This document shows positions 15,122 to 23,204 of a DNA stretch of 64,000 nucleotides, in pieces. The position numbers were made by a program, and so were the translations under genes. Numbering within the stretch: position 1 is the stretch's first letter; each line of letters starts with the position of its first letter. The stretch lies in contig MDLF01000048.1 in the NCBI GenBank assembly GCA_001730095.1, positions 1 through 64,000 on the forward strand, given 5' to 3'. This DNA is from Rhodobacteraceae bacterium (ex Bugula neritina AB1) (GTDB taxonomy: Bacteria > Pseudomonadota > Alphaproteobacteria > Rhodobacterales > Rhodobacteraceae). The notes below the pieces were generated by a model, which was given only the letters and a program-made list of their open reading frames with translations, did no database searches and was not told the origin of the DNA.

Positions 15122-17439
15122 GCTCTTGCTTTCTCTCTTTTGGGGTCAAGGAATGGCAGGCTGGTGACGTTGCATGGCAGGCGCTTCATGTGGCCATCCA
15201 GTTTTCCGACTTCCAGCGTGGTGCCAGGTTCTGCATTTTCAACCGCCACACGCGCCATCGCGATGGCGTGACCCAGTTGCGGTGAAAAACTGCCGCTGGT
15301 CACGACACCAACTTTTTCGCGACCAACAAATACGCCATCGCCATGGGTCGGCACTTCATTGCCTGGCAAAAGCAGGCCGACCAATTTGCGCCGTGGTGAT
15401 GCAGCGTTGCGTTCTAATGCGGCCCGGCCCAGGAAGGCAGGCTTCTTGAAATCAACGGCAAAGCCCAGGCCGGATTCCAAGGCGTCACTTTCTGGGCCAA
15501 ACTCCGCCCCGGCGATCATCAGCCCGGCCTCAAGACGCAACATGTCCAGCGCATGGCCGCCCATCGGCACCAGCCCATGCTTTTCGCCGGCCGCCATCAG
15601 CCCATCCCAGATTTCCAGCGCATCATTCTGGTCGCAGAAAATCTCGTAACCCAGCTCGCCGGTAAACCCAGAGCGACACAGCATGAAAACGGGCCCGTCC
15701 CGGTCATGCAAACGGGCCACCGTGAAGCCGAACCATTTCAGATTGTCCAGCGACGGTCGCGTTGGTTGCGTGAACACAATCTCGCGCAGAATGTCACGGG
15801 ATTTCGGCCCCTGTATCGCCAGATTGGGCATCTTGTGGCCCAGCGACAGGATACGGGCGTTCAGGTCCAACTGTTCCGCCTGTTCGCGCAGATGTGCGGC
15901 GGAAAGGTCCGAACCACAGCACCAGCGGAAGGCGGTTGGCTCTAGCCTGAACAGTGTGCCATCATCCAGCACGCTGCCCCTTTCGTCGCATAACAGAGCA
16001 TAAAAACCGCGATGTTGTGACAGCTTTGCGACGTCGCGCGTCATGCAATGCTGCAGCAATTCCTCAGCATCCGGTCCCACCACATCGAATTTGCGCAGAC
16101 CAGACATATCCTGCAGAGTGGCTGCGTTTCGGCAGGCCCAATATTCCTCGGTGGCACCGGTTGCGTCATATTGCGTCGGCATCCAAAGGTCACGCGCAGG
16201 CTGGTAGTTGCTTGTCAGCTTGGAGGTGCGCGGATGAAAGGCCGAGTGCCGGGTCAGCTTGCCCTCATCCCCGGGCATGGCCCGCCAGGAAACAGAATGT
16301 GTAATCGAGCTATCCTCCTCGTAGATACGCACGTGAATGTCGGTGGGATTCCAGCCGTTGATCGGATCAACATCATCCGGACAGGCGGTCGAGACGCAGA
16401 CCAGGTCTGTCAGCGCCTGCATCACCACGTAATCTCCGGGGCGCGACCACGCCTCATCGGCGCCAATGTGATGGCTCTGCCAATCTATCCAGGAGTTGAA
16501 AAAGAAGTTGATGGCAGGCCAGGCGCGCCGGGACTGGATGCCATAAGGCGCAAAGGCATGACTGATATTGTCGGAACAGTTCAGATGGCCAGGAAAGCCA
16601 CGCTCTTCATATCCCCGAGCGGTACAGGCCAGGGCGAAGGTATCATGGCGCCCGACGGTATCCTGCCGCACTGCCAGCAGCGGGCGCATGTCCTGATCAA
16701 AGAATTTGTCGTGTAGGCCAGGCAAGGGATAGGCACTGCGCGTCATCGTGCGTGATACGGCAGAATCGATAAAGCGTTCGATGCCTGCATCCAGGGCGGA
16801 TGACCGCATGGCCATGAAATCCGAACATTGCTGCCCTTCCACGTCGATGACCTGGACAAACTGACCTTTCCCGAGCTCGTAAGCATGCGCCGTACCGCGC
16901 TTGACGCGCCACTCGTCGCGCACCCTGCCGAGAGGGTCCGGCAGATTTGCTTCGGCCGAACCGCCCTCAGGCAGCTTTATCTCAACAGAAAAGCGCGCGC
17001 CGCCACCGGATGTGACAAAGTCCCGGTCAACGGGTGCAATAACGAATAGCCTCGCCGGGGCGCGCAACCGGGTGATGAATGTTTCTCCGGGCGCGGTTGA
17101 AGGGTCAAACACACTATAGGCGCGCGCAGAAAAAAGGCAGCCATCGCGACGCTTCGCGATGGCTGCCATGATGCGGCTGTCGAATTTCTCTGGATCCAGT
17201 GCGATACTGTCTTCAGCAGGCAATTCGATCGCCGACAGGGAGAACGAAGATTCATCTGCGGTCTGTGCGGTTATCCATGCGGTTGCAGCCCCGTCGACAT
17301 TGGTAACAGAAATGACAGCGCCAGCAGGTAGGTCGACATGGCCCATTTCGCCCCACATTATGTCGAGCTTCAGCCGGTTCGCCGACTTGAGACCCTCAAA
17401 CCTGTAGCGCTCACTGCTCTTTAACATCTGGACGTTCAC
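15118..17439 (-). CDS. DUF1989-GcvT fusion, predicted folate-dependent aminomethyl/demethylase protein
   Basis: The 773-residue protein joins two kinds of module. Residues about 176-405 match DUF1989, the urea-carboxylase-associated family (AYELGKGQFVQVIDVEGQQCSDFMAM, then GHLNCSDNISHAF and NGWNPTDIHVRIYE). The first 150 residues (VDLPAGAVISVTNVDGAATAWI) look like a diverged second DUF1989 half. From about 425 a GcvT aminomethyltransferase domain follows (RNAATLQDMSGLRKFDVVGPDAEELL, CRSGFTGELGYEIFC, EAGLMIAGAEFGPE) with its C-terminal barrel. GcvT domains bind tetrahydrofolate and accept one-carbon units. It is the first gene of the betaine-type transporter operon and faces lacI-type operators, so it likely handles the imported amine. 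The exact reaction is unknown. Confidence 0.85.
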   Translation of the reverse strand: MNVQMLKSSERYRFEGLKSANRLKLDIMWGEMGHVDLPAGAVISVTNVDGAATAWITAQTADESSFSLSAIELPAEDSIALDPEKFDSRIMAAIAKRRDGCLFSARAYSVFDPSTAPGETFITRLRAPARLFVIAPVDRDFVTSGGGARFSVEIKLPEGGSAEANLPDPLGRVRDEWRVKRGTAHAYELGKGQFVQVIDVEGQQCSDFMAMRSSALDAGIERFIDSAVSRTMTRSAYPLPGLHDKFFDQDMRPLLAVRQDTVGRHDTFALACTARGYEERGFPGHLNCSDNISHAFAPYGIQSRRAWPAINFFFNSWIDWQSHHIGADEAWSRPGDYVVMQALTDLVCVSTACPDDVDPINGWNPTDIHVRIYEEDSSITHSVSWRAMPGDEGKLTRHSAFHPRTSKLTSNYQPARDLWMPTQYDATGATEEYWACRNAATLQDMSGLRKFDVVGPDAEELLQHCMTRDVAKLSQHRGFYALLCDERGSVLDDGTLFRLEPTAFRWCCGSDLSAAHLREQAEQLDLNARILSLGHKMPNLAIQGPKSRDILREIVFTQPTRPSLDNLKWFGFTVARLHDRDGPVFMLCRSGFTGELGYEIFCDQNDALEIWDGLMAAGEKHGLVPMGGHALDMLRLEAGLMIAGAEFGPESDALESGLGFAVDFKKPAFLGRAALERNAASPRRKLVGLLLPGNEVPTHGDGVFVGREKVGVVTSGSFSPQLGHAIAMARVAVENAEPGTTLEVGKLDGHMKRLPCNVTSLPFLDPKREKARA

Positions 17440-17475
17440 TTTATGGCCTCTCCGGTCGTCGCCTTAGCAATGAAA

Positions 17476-17554
17476 GTAACCGGTTACATGTTTGACTCAA
17501 AGCCGCCAAAAAACCGGTTACATAGCTGGTTAATGTTGATGTAACCGGTTTCAT
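17476..17554. promoter_or_regulatory. Three palindromic operators for the adjacent LacI-type regulator
   Basis: The 177-bp spacer between the divergent GcvT-fusion operon and the regulator carries three copies of one palindrome: GTAACCGGTTAC at 17476-17487, AACCGGTT extended to AAACCGGTTACAT at 17511-17523, and ATGTAACCGGTTTCAT at 17539-17554. The consensus ATGTAACCGGTTACAT has the central CG and two-fold symmetry usual for LacI-family sites. Spacing of about 31-36 bases centre to centre would put the sites on nearly the same helix face (three turns or so). Confidence 0.8.
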
Positions 17555-17616
17555 AAAAGCAATTGCATCATCATGCGTCAAGAGGTATTTACAGTCAGCA
17601 ATGATCGGAGAGCGGT

Positions 17617-18618
17617 TTGACCAGAAAAGTCGGTAGAATACGGGACGTCGCAAGCGAGACCGGGTTGTCAATTGCCACCATCTCCCGGGTGATGAACGGG
17701 GCCAAGAATGTGAACCCCGACACCCGCAAGCGTGTTCTGGACGCCTGCAAGAAACTTGATTACTTGCCCAACCCTGCCGCGCGCGCGCTTTCGACCAGCA
17801 AGTCAAAAACCATCGCCGCCATCATCCCCACCATCGAACACTCGGTATTTGCGAAATATGTTGCGGCCATAGAAAACACCCTTGCCGAGAACGGATATTC
17901 TCTCGTCTTAGCTATTTCGAAAAGTGATCTGGAGGTCGAGTTAACCGCCGCACGGAAACTGCTGGGCATGGGGGCGGAAGCATTCATTTTGAGTGGAGCA
18001 ACCCACAGTTCCGACCTGTTCGACCTGTTCGACCGGCGCGGTGTGCCTTATGTCTTTACTTCGGTCTGGGACAAAGACAGCACCGTTCCAACGATTGGAT
18101 ACGATAACAGGTCGCTGGCAAAGCAGGCAGTGGACTACCTTAAGACCAAGGGTCATCGCAGCATCGCAGTCCTGCATGGCCCAGCCCAGGAAAGTGACAG
18201 GACACTCGCCCGCATCGAAGGGGCGAAAGCGTCAGGAGAAGATGGTCTTCGGTTGGATTTTTACGAAACAACTCTGGATGTGGCGGGGGGCAAGGCAGCC
18301 ATTCACCAGGCGTTGGCGATCAGTGAAGACTATACAGCGGCATTGTGTTTTTCGGATGTCCTTGCCCTTGGTGCCCTTTTTGGCTTGGGGGAAGCCGGTA
18401 AGAGCATTCCAGATGATGTCTCGGTCATGGGTTTTGACAATCTTGACTGGTCAGAAGCTGTCGTTCCGCCGTTAACCACAATCAACCTGCCGGCGAGGCA
18501 GATGGGCTCCACTGTGGCCTCACAATTGATGGATTTACTTGAAACGGGTGCGCCTCTGATGCCAACCGAACTAACCGGGAAAATTCTAGAGAGACAATCC
18601 GTTGTGACATTGAAGTGA
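17617..18618 (+). CDS. LacI-family transcriptional regulator
   Basis: The 333-residue protein has the LacI helix-turn-helix at the N-terminus (GRIRDVASETGLSIATISRVMNGAKNVNPDTRKRVLDA) and the hinge LPNPAARALSTSKS, then a periplasmic-binding-protein-like effector domain (TIAAIIPTIEHSVFAKYVAAIE, GYDNRSLAKQAVDYL, VMGFDNLDWSEAVVPPLTTI). The start is a TTG at 17617 with GGAG about 6 bases upstream; no ATG gives the family N-terminus. It is divergent from the GcvT-fusion/ABC operon and the three palindromes between them are its likely targets, for both repression of the operon and self-control. The inducer is unknown, perhaps the imported amine or a product. Confidence 0.92.
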   Translation: MTRKVGRIRDVASETGLSIATISRVMNGAKNVNPDTRKRVLDACKKLDYLPNPAARALSTSKSKTIAAIIPTIEHSVFAKYVAAIENTLAENGYSLVLAISKSDLEVELTAARKLLGMGAEAFILSGATHSSDLFDLFDRRGVPYVFTSVWDKDSTVPTIGYDNRSLAKQAVDYLKTKGHRSIAVLHGPAQESDRTLARIEGAKASGEDGLRLDFYETTLDVAGGKAAIHQALAISEDYTAALCFSDVLALGALFGLGEAGKSIPDDVSVMGFDNLDWSEAVVPPLTTINLPARQMGSTVASQLMDLLETGAPLMPTELTGKILERQSVVTLK

Positions 18619-18966
18619 GCCAGCAGTTTATAGAAGTAGAAAATTTCTTCGCTTTGGATCGCAAGACACAGCAACATATTGGGCCGAGCACTGGCAAGGG
18701 ATCACAGTCAATCCCGTGTCAAACAACTTTTGCGCATCATTGCCACTTGTGTGGAGCGCAGCATCAACTGGGGCCGCAGCCACCTGCTGGATGTCTGCAC
18801 TCGGGAAAGCGGCCCCGAAATTTCGCGCCAGCAGCGGAGTGCCTGCTGCGCCTGGTACGAATGTCGCGAAAGGACTGCGAACAGCCAAATGCGCCTGTAG
18901 CACCCAAGTCAGGCGACGAGGACCGGCATGGGCTCGATTAGATCAATTGCCACGCATTGGCCGAGC

Positions 18967-18991
18967 AACCAGTTTAGTGACTGAACTGGTT
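18967..18991. repeat. 25-bp near-perfect palindrome
   Basis: AACCAGTTTAGT, a central G, and ACTGAACTGGTT pair with a single mismatch. It lies 350 bases beyond the LacI gene stop and is not a copy of that regulator's operators. It may be a transposon end, a terminator without T-run, or an operator of a lost gene. Confidence 0.5.
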
Positions 18992-19109
18992 ACGACACCC
19001 TTCCGGTGTGATGAGGGAGCGAAACAACATCCACGGGTAGGGTACAGCGTTCAACTAGTTGCCGTGCGTTGACACCCGCATGGAACCCCATAAATTAGTC
19101 ACAAAAGTT

Positions 19110-19161
19110 CCCCTCCGATGATAAGAACCCATGGGGTTCTCCTAGACGGTAGTCGGAGGGG
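19110..19161. repeat. Nested stem-loop upstream of the IS3 remnant
   Basis: CCCCTCCGA (19110-19118) pairs with TCGGAGGGG (19153-19161), and between them AGAACCC (19124-19130) pairs with GGGTTCT (19134-19140) around ATG. The two-level hairpin lies 119 bases before the decayed transposase start and may be part of the mobile element's leader or end. Confidence 0.5.
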
Positions 19162-19380
19162 TCGTAACCTTCAAAAAAGTTCAGTTAGATTGCCTTTCTG
19201 CTGCTTCGTCGGTAATCCCCCCGATCTTAAGGGGATGCGGAAGTAGAATTTTCTCGGGAGGATGAACGAGGAGCTTCCGATGAAGAAGACACGATTCACA
19301 GAAGCCCAGATCATGGGTGTGCTGCGCCAGATGGAAGGCGGTGTGCCTGCCGCCGAACTGTGCCGCGAGCACGGGAGTGA

Positions 19381-19419
19381 GGCGGAATAGGAATTGATCC
19401 AGTGGATCAATTCCCCGCC
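19381..19419. repeat. Palindromic mini-insertion in the IS3 orfA remnant
   Basis: GGAATTGATCC (19390-19400) and GGATCAATTCC (19404-19414) form a perfect 11-bp inverted repeat around AGT; outer GGCGG and CCGCC extend the stem with a small bulge. It stands where an intact IS3 OrfA would read straight from the helix-turn-helix into ATLYKW, and it creates the stop codon. Confidence 0.7.
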
Positions 19420-19597
19420 AAACCAGCGCCACGCTGTACAAGTGGCGGGTGAAGTATGGCGGCATGGACGCCAGTCTCATCAGTGAGATGAAGGCGATGG
19501 CCGAGGAGAACCGGCGGCTGAAGCACATATACGCTGACGTCAGCATGCAGAACGACCTGCTGAAGGAGGCGCTCGGAAAAAAATGATCCGGCCATCC

Positions 19598-19638
19598 ACT
19601 GCCCAGCAGGGCATTGCGAAGCAATGTCCCGAGAGGGG
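19598..19638. repeat. Second structured mini-insertion, in the IS3 orfB remnant
   Basis: About 41 bases interrupt OrfB between MIRPS and QRRELAVKA and shift the frame. They can fold as three adjacent small hairpins: GCCC-agca-GGGC, CATTGC-gaa-GCAATG and CCC-gaga-GGG, or as one compact multi-arm structure. It differs in sequence from the insertion in orfA. Limits are inferred by comparing with the usual family protein sequence. Confidence 0.6.
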
Positions 19639-19780
19639 CAACGCCGAGAGTTGGCCGTGAAAGCGGTGGCGATCAACGGCGTCAGCATTGCGCTGGCCTG
19701 CCGGGCATTTGGTGTCAGCGAGACGTGCTATCGGTACAGCCTGAAGCTGGACGAAGAGAACGAACAGATCGCCACCTAAC

Positions 19781-20116
19781 ATGAACAACACACCGGAATG
19801 GAACCGGTGCAAGCCTATAGCTCTTCTCCTTCAGGGCAAAAACCGCTCAAAAAGCGTGACAAGTCCATCGCTCTTCTCTGCTGAAGGCACCCGCTACCAG
19901 CAGGACTATCTGGGTGAAAACGACGAGGGTGCGCAATTGCCGATGCTGCATATATTTACCCGGTCAGATGACGGCATCCGGCATTTCTGGGGATCAGAGA
20001 TGCTGTTTGAGCCCAGCCCCTGGCAGCCGCGTCATGTCGATGCGCTGTGGCCGATGTGGAACCTGTTCGACCTTACTCCCGATGGGCGTGGTGATCACAT
20101 GCCCGGTCAGCGCTGA
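19781..20116 (+). pseudogene. C-terminal remnant of a DUF899 (thioredoxin-like) protein
   Basis: The frame ending at 20116 reads RYQQDYLGENDEGAQLPMLHIFTRSDDGIRHFWGSEMLF and WPMWNLFDLTPDGRGD, the conserved C-terminal half of DUF899 family proteins, which have a thioredoxin-like fold. The first 30 or so residues do not fit the family and adjoin the IS3 remnant, so the 5' half was probably lost when the element inserted or decayed. An ATG at 19781 exists, but a working product is unlikely. The fragment lies just beyond the ahcY terminator. Confidence 0.75.
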
Positions 20117-20131
20117 CCCGCTCAACCACAT

Positions 20132-20164
20132 AAAAAAGCGCCGCCGGATTGCTCCAGCGGCGCT
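20132..20164 (-). terminator. Rho-independent terminator of ahcY
   Basis: On the reverse strand AGCGCCGC and GCGGCGCT form an 8-bp GC-rich stem followed at once by a run of six T. It begins 23 bases after the ahcY stop codon. Confidence 0.9.
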
Positions 20165-20186
20165 GATCTTTGGCAAGTACTGCCGC

Positions 20187-21575
20187 TTAGTAGCGGTAGT
20201 GTTCCGGCTTGAACGGGCCTTCCGGCTTGACGCCGATGTAGGCGGCCTGTTCGGCGCTCAGCTCAGTCAGTTTAACGCCGATGCGGCCCAGGTGCAGGCG
20301 AGCGACTTTTTCGTCCAGATGCTTGGGCAGGATGTAGACGTCGTTTTCATAGTGATCGCCGCGGGTCCACAGTTCGATCTGTGCCAGCACCTGGTTGGTG
20401 AAAGAGGCCGACATCACAAACGACGGGTGGCCAGTGGCGTTGCCAAGGTTCAAGAGGCGGCCTTCGGACAACAGGATCAGACGGCTGCCCGAGGGCATCT
20501 CGATCATGTCCACCTGATCTTTGATGTTGGTCCACTTGTGGTTCTTCAGCGCGGCGACTTGGATTTCGTTGTCGAAATGGCCGATGTTGCCGACGATGGC
20601 CATGTCCTTCATCTCGCGCATATGCTCGATGCGGATCACGTCCTTGTTGCCGGTGGTGGTGATGAAGACGTCGGCGGTGGCGACTTCATCTTCCAGCAGG
20701 GTGACCTCAAAGCCGTCCATGGCGGCCTGCAGGGCGCAGATCGGGTCGGCCTCAGTCACTTTGACACGGGCGCCGGCGCCGCGCAGCGAAGCTGCTGAGC
20801 CTTTGCCCACATCGCCGTAACCGCAGACCACGGCAACCTTGCCGGCCAGCATGGTGTCAGTGGCGCGGCGGATGCCGTCGACCAGCGATTCCTTACAGCC
20901 GTATTTGTTGTCGAACTTGGACTTGGTGACCGAGTCGTTCACGTTGATCGCCGGGAACGGCAGCTGGCCGTTTTTCTGCAGCTCATACAGGCGGTGAACG
21001 CCGGTGGTGGTCTCCTCGGACACGCCCAGGATCGCATCGCGGGTCTTGGTGAACCAGCCGGGGGAGGCTTCCATGCGCTTGAGGATCTGCGCCTTGATAA
21101 CGGCTTCTTCCTCGGACTGCGGCACCGGAATGATATCCTCGCCTGCTTCGGCGCGGGCGCCCAGCAGCACATAGAGGGTGGCGTCGCCGCCATCGTCCAA
21201 GATCAGGTTGGCGCCCTCAGGGAACATGAAGGATTTATCGAGGTAATCCCAATGCTCCTCCAGGGTCTGGCCCTTGATCGCAAAGACCGGAATGCCGGCC
21301 TCGGCAATTGCCGCTGCGGCATGGTCCTGGGTCGAGAAGATGTTGCAGGATGCCCAGCGCACATCTGCGCCCAGCGCCACCAGCGTTTCGATCAGAACCG
21401 CAGTCTGAATAGTCATGTGCAGCGAGCCGACGATGCGCGCGCCTTTCAGCGGTTTGCTGTCGCCGTATTCCTTGCGCAATGCCATCAGGCCCGGCATTTC
21501 TGTTTCAGCGATATCCAGCTCTTTGCGGCCAAAGCCTGCCAGCGCGATGTCCTTGACGATATAATCCCCGGCCAT
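20187..21575 (-). CDS. ahcY: Adenosylhomocysteinase
   Basis: The 462-residue protein reversibly splits S-adenosylhomocysteine into adenosine and homocysteine, removing the product that inhibits methyltransferases. It matches the family throughout: [30 protein letters not shown] at the start, [12 protein letters not shown], the NAD-binding [33 protein letters not shown], and the C-terminal [11 protein letters not shown] and [13 protein letters not shown] tail. I use the ATG at 21575, where GGAG lies 8 bases upstream; the frame extends to 21623 without family similarity. In purple bacteria and their relatives ahcY lies near the regBA redox genes, as here. It would also support the methylated-amine catabolism suggested at the left. 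Confidence 0.98.
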   Translation of the reverse strand: MAGDYIVKDIALAGFGRKELDIAETEMPGLMALRKEYGDSKPLKGARIVGSLHMTIQTAVLIETLVALGADVRWASCNIFSTQDHAAAAIAEAGIPVFAIKGQTLEEHWDYLDKSFMFPEGANLILDDGGDATLYVLLGARAEAGEDIIPVPQSEEEAVIKAQILKRMEASPGWFTKTRDAILGVSEETTTGVHRLYELQKNGQLPFPAINVNDSVTKSKFDNKYGCKESLVDGIRRATDTMLAGKVAVVCGYGDVGKGSAASLRGAGARVKVTEADPICALQAAMDGFEVTLLEDEVATADVFITTTGNKDVIRIEHMREMKDMAIVGNIGHFDNEIQVAALKNHKWTNIKDQVDMIEMPSGSRLILLSEGRLLNLGNATGHPSFVMSASFTNQVLAQIELWTRGDHYENDVYILPKHLDEKVARLHLGRIGVKLTELSAEQAAYIGVKPEGPFKPEHYRY

Positions 21576-21689
21576 AGTCTGCTCCATTCCGGTTACGAGT
21601 ACACTTGATGCAGGGCCTAGCATTGCAATAGTTTATATTCAACGAAGATACCCGAGACCGGAGCCGAGGGCTCAGGCATTTCATCACTC

Positions 21690-21721
21690 GCCAGGTAGAA
21701 GAAAGAGCCTGCAATGCAGGC
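21690..21721 (-). terminator. Hairpin with T-rich tail after the small secreted-protein gene
   Basis: On the reverse strand GCCTGCA-T-TGCAGGC (21707-21721) is followed by TCTTTCTTCT. It starts 4 bases after the stop at 21726 and lies upstream of ahcY, so it likely separates the two transcripts. Confidence 0.6.
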
Positions 21722-21725
21722 AAAG

Positions 21726-22040
21726 TCAGCTTGGCGTGCCTGGTTCCGGCGCTTTATCTGCTATCTGGAAAAAGGACGATCCGGTTGCAACAACGCAACT
21801 GATCCCGTTTGCATGAGTGACCAAAACCGAAAAAGTACCGGTTTCGTCAGATGACCAAACTTCTATCATTGTCGCTTCAGCCCGGCTTTTCTGCAGACCG
21901 CCGGCCGTAAGCCGTTCGGAGTAGCCGCTTTCCAGTCTTTGCGTCATAACCTCGCGGTTACCGCAGCTGGCTGCCAAGGCTGGCGGCGCTGTCGCAGCCA
22001 TGCCGAACAACAGGGAAAGACCTAGTAAACGCTTGAACAT
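21726..22040 (-). CDS. Small secreted protein of unknown function
   Basis: This 104-residue protein begins with a clear signal peptide (FKRLLGLSLLFGMAATAPPALA, cleavage about residue 23). The mature part contains two Cys residues (in SCGNREVMTQRLESGYSE and GISCVVATGSSFF), which could form one disulfide in the periplasm, and a central IEVWSSDETGTFSVLVTHANG segment. I do not recognise a named domain, although small proteins of this look are widespread in Rhodobacteraceae. It is on the same strand as ahcY, but a terminator-like hairpin lies between them. No function can be assigned. Confidence 0.75.
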   Translation of the reverse strand: MFKRLLGLSLLFGMAATAPPALAASCGNREVMTQRLESGYSERLTAGGLQKSRAEATMIEVWSSDETGTFSVLVTHANGISCVVATGSSFFQIADKAPEPGTPS

Positions 22041-22273
22041 GACAAACTCCTTTCTGTTGCGTGTCTGTTCGCAAAAGGGGTTTGCCGCAGGGAGGGGGCG
22101 GTGCCCCTTGTGTACCTATGATATTGGGGCTGACGGCAGGGTTTTCAAACGCACGCGGTATAAACTGCCCGTTTTAATCTGTGTTCGCGCAAACAGGTTT
22201 TGATCCGGGGAACATTGCTCTGCTCACCTTCAGAGGGTAGTCAAATACCCGAGTACAGCGACAGGACACCCCC

Positions 22274-22870
22274 ATGCCCGCGAAACCTGCCCGGGCCTGG
22301 CAGCGTATGCTGTCCGGCCGCCGCCTGGATCTTCTGGACCCAACGCCAATGGACATAGAGATTGAGGATATTGCCCATGGGCTGGCATTTGTGGCGCGGT
22401 GGAACGGGCAGACACGCGGGGATTTCGCCTATTCGGTGGCAGAGCATTCACTGCTGGTCGAGGACATCTTTAGCCGGATGCAGCCCAGAGCACCCGTCAA
22501 ATGGCGGCTGGCGGCGCTGCTGCATGATGCGCCGGAATATGTGATCGGCGATATGATTTCACCAGTGAAGGCTGCGGTCGGGCCGGGATACGAGGATCTG
22601 GATCAGCGGCTGACTGCGGCCATTCATCTGCGGTTCGGTCTGCCTGCCGCCCTGCCCAAAACCGTCAAGGCGCAGATCAAGCGCGCCGACAAGGTCAGCG
22701 CCTGGATGGAAGCGGTGCAGATCGCCGGGTTCTCAAAAGCAGAAGCCAGCAAATTCTTTGGCCGTCTGAATGCGGAGATTGCCGATGGCCTGCAGATCCG
22801 CCTGCGCCCGCCGGTAGACGTGCGGCAGGATTTCATTGCCCGGCACCAGGCGCTGTTGCAGCAGATGTAG
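22274..22870 (+). CDS. HD-domain phosphohydrolase (YfbR-like)
   Basis: The 198-residue protein carries an HD metal-binding set: His35 region (IAHGLAFVARWNGQT), His58 in VAEHSLLV, His84-Asp85 in AALLHDAPEYVIGD and Asp139 in KRADKVSAWMEAV. This is the pattern of YfbR-type 5'-deoxynucleotidases and related small HD hydrolases, which remove phosphate from nucleoside monophosphates. The region MDIEIEDIAHGLAFVARWNGQTRGDFAYSVAEHS is typical of this group in alphaproteobacteria. It stands alone between divergent and convergent neighbours. The substrate is inferred, not shown. Confidence 0.85.
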   Translation: MPAKPARAWQRMLSGRRLDLLDPTPMDIEIEDIAHGLAFVARWNGQTRGDFAYSVAEHSLLVEDIFSRMQPRAPVKWRLAALLHDAPEYVIGDMISPVKAAVGPGYEDLDQRLTAAIHLRFGLPAALPKTVKAQIKRADKVSAWMEAVQIAGFSKAEASKFFGRLNAEIADGLQIRLRPPVDVRQDFIARHQALLQQM

Positions 22871-23204
22871 CCGACAACGGGTTCCTTCCGGCCGGGGGCT
22901 GCCCTGCCGGTGTGCACTTATTGTCCTGCTGCCTGTCCTGCGAAATAATGTCGGTCAGTTGAGGATGGCGGCGCCGCCATGGGGCGGAGGCGGGACGGGA
23001 GGGTCGCTCCCGCACGCGAACGTCGTCTGTGCGTGCCCGTGCCAATGGGCCCTGTTCCATGGTGCCGGGGGTGTCAGGCCCGGCGATGACCGCGATCACC
23101 TGGGACTATGCCCCAGGCCGCTTAAAATCGCGTGAGGCCACCGTGCGCAGGCAGCGCAACACCCTGTCGGCGCCGCAGGGATCACGGCGCCTGCTGTGGA
23201 ACGC
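22871..23204. other. 334-bp interval without a gene; contains a 16-bp perfect palindrome
   Basis: No protein-like frame stands out between the convergent HD-hydrolase gene and regA. ATGGCGGCGCCGCCAT at 22965-22980 is a perfect palindrome, and CCTGGG-N6-CCCAGG-like arms near 23099 could form a hairpin after regA. In Rhodobacter relatives hvrA follows regA; no hvrA-like protein is visible here. Confidence 0.5.

Larger units (their letters stand above)
18619..19279. other. 661-bp interval with inverted repeats and no recognised gene
   Basis: No frame resembles a known protein with confidence; a short reverse-strand frame near 18640-18903 has protein-like composition and may be debris of a lost gene. 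The right part, before the IS3 remnant, holds two structured repeats (18967-18991 and 19110-19161) and probably includes the left leader of that element. Confidence 0.5.
19280..19778 (+). pseudogene. Decayed IS3-family element (orfA and 5' part of orfB)
   Basis: The ATG at 19280 (GAGGAG upstream) begins MKKTRFTEAQIMGVLRQMEGG, a classic IS3-type OrfA start, but stops at TAG 19388 after 36 residues. The OrfA frame resumes at 19428 (ATLYKWRVKYGGMDASLISEM to LLKEALGKK) and ends at an A7 run with TGA, the usual site of the OrfA-OrfB frameshift. OrfB starts MIRPS at 19583, is broken again, resumes at 19639 (QRRELAVKAVAINGVSIALACRAFGVSETCYRY) and is cut off at TAA 19776, long before its DDE catalytic domain. 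Two short structured insertions cause the breaks. The element cannot make transposase. Confidence 0.88.

Noticed and set aside
18628-18903. A small reverse-strand gene after the LacI regulator
   Set aside because: Its composition is protein-like but it has no ribosome-binding site, family match or conserved neighbour, so it is treated as possible debris.
21576-21725. SAH riboswitch upstream of ahcY
   Set aside because: The conserved core of that riboswitch is not visible in the leader; only a short terminator-like hairpin is seen.
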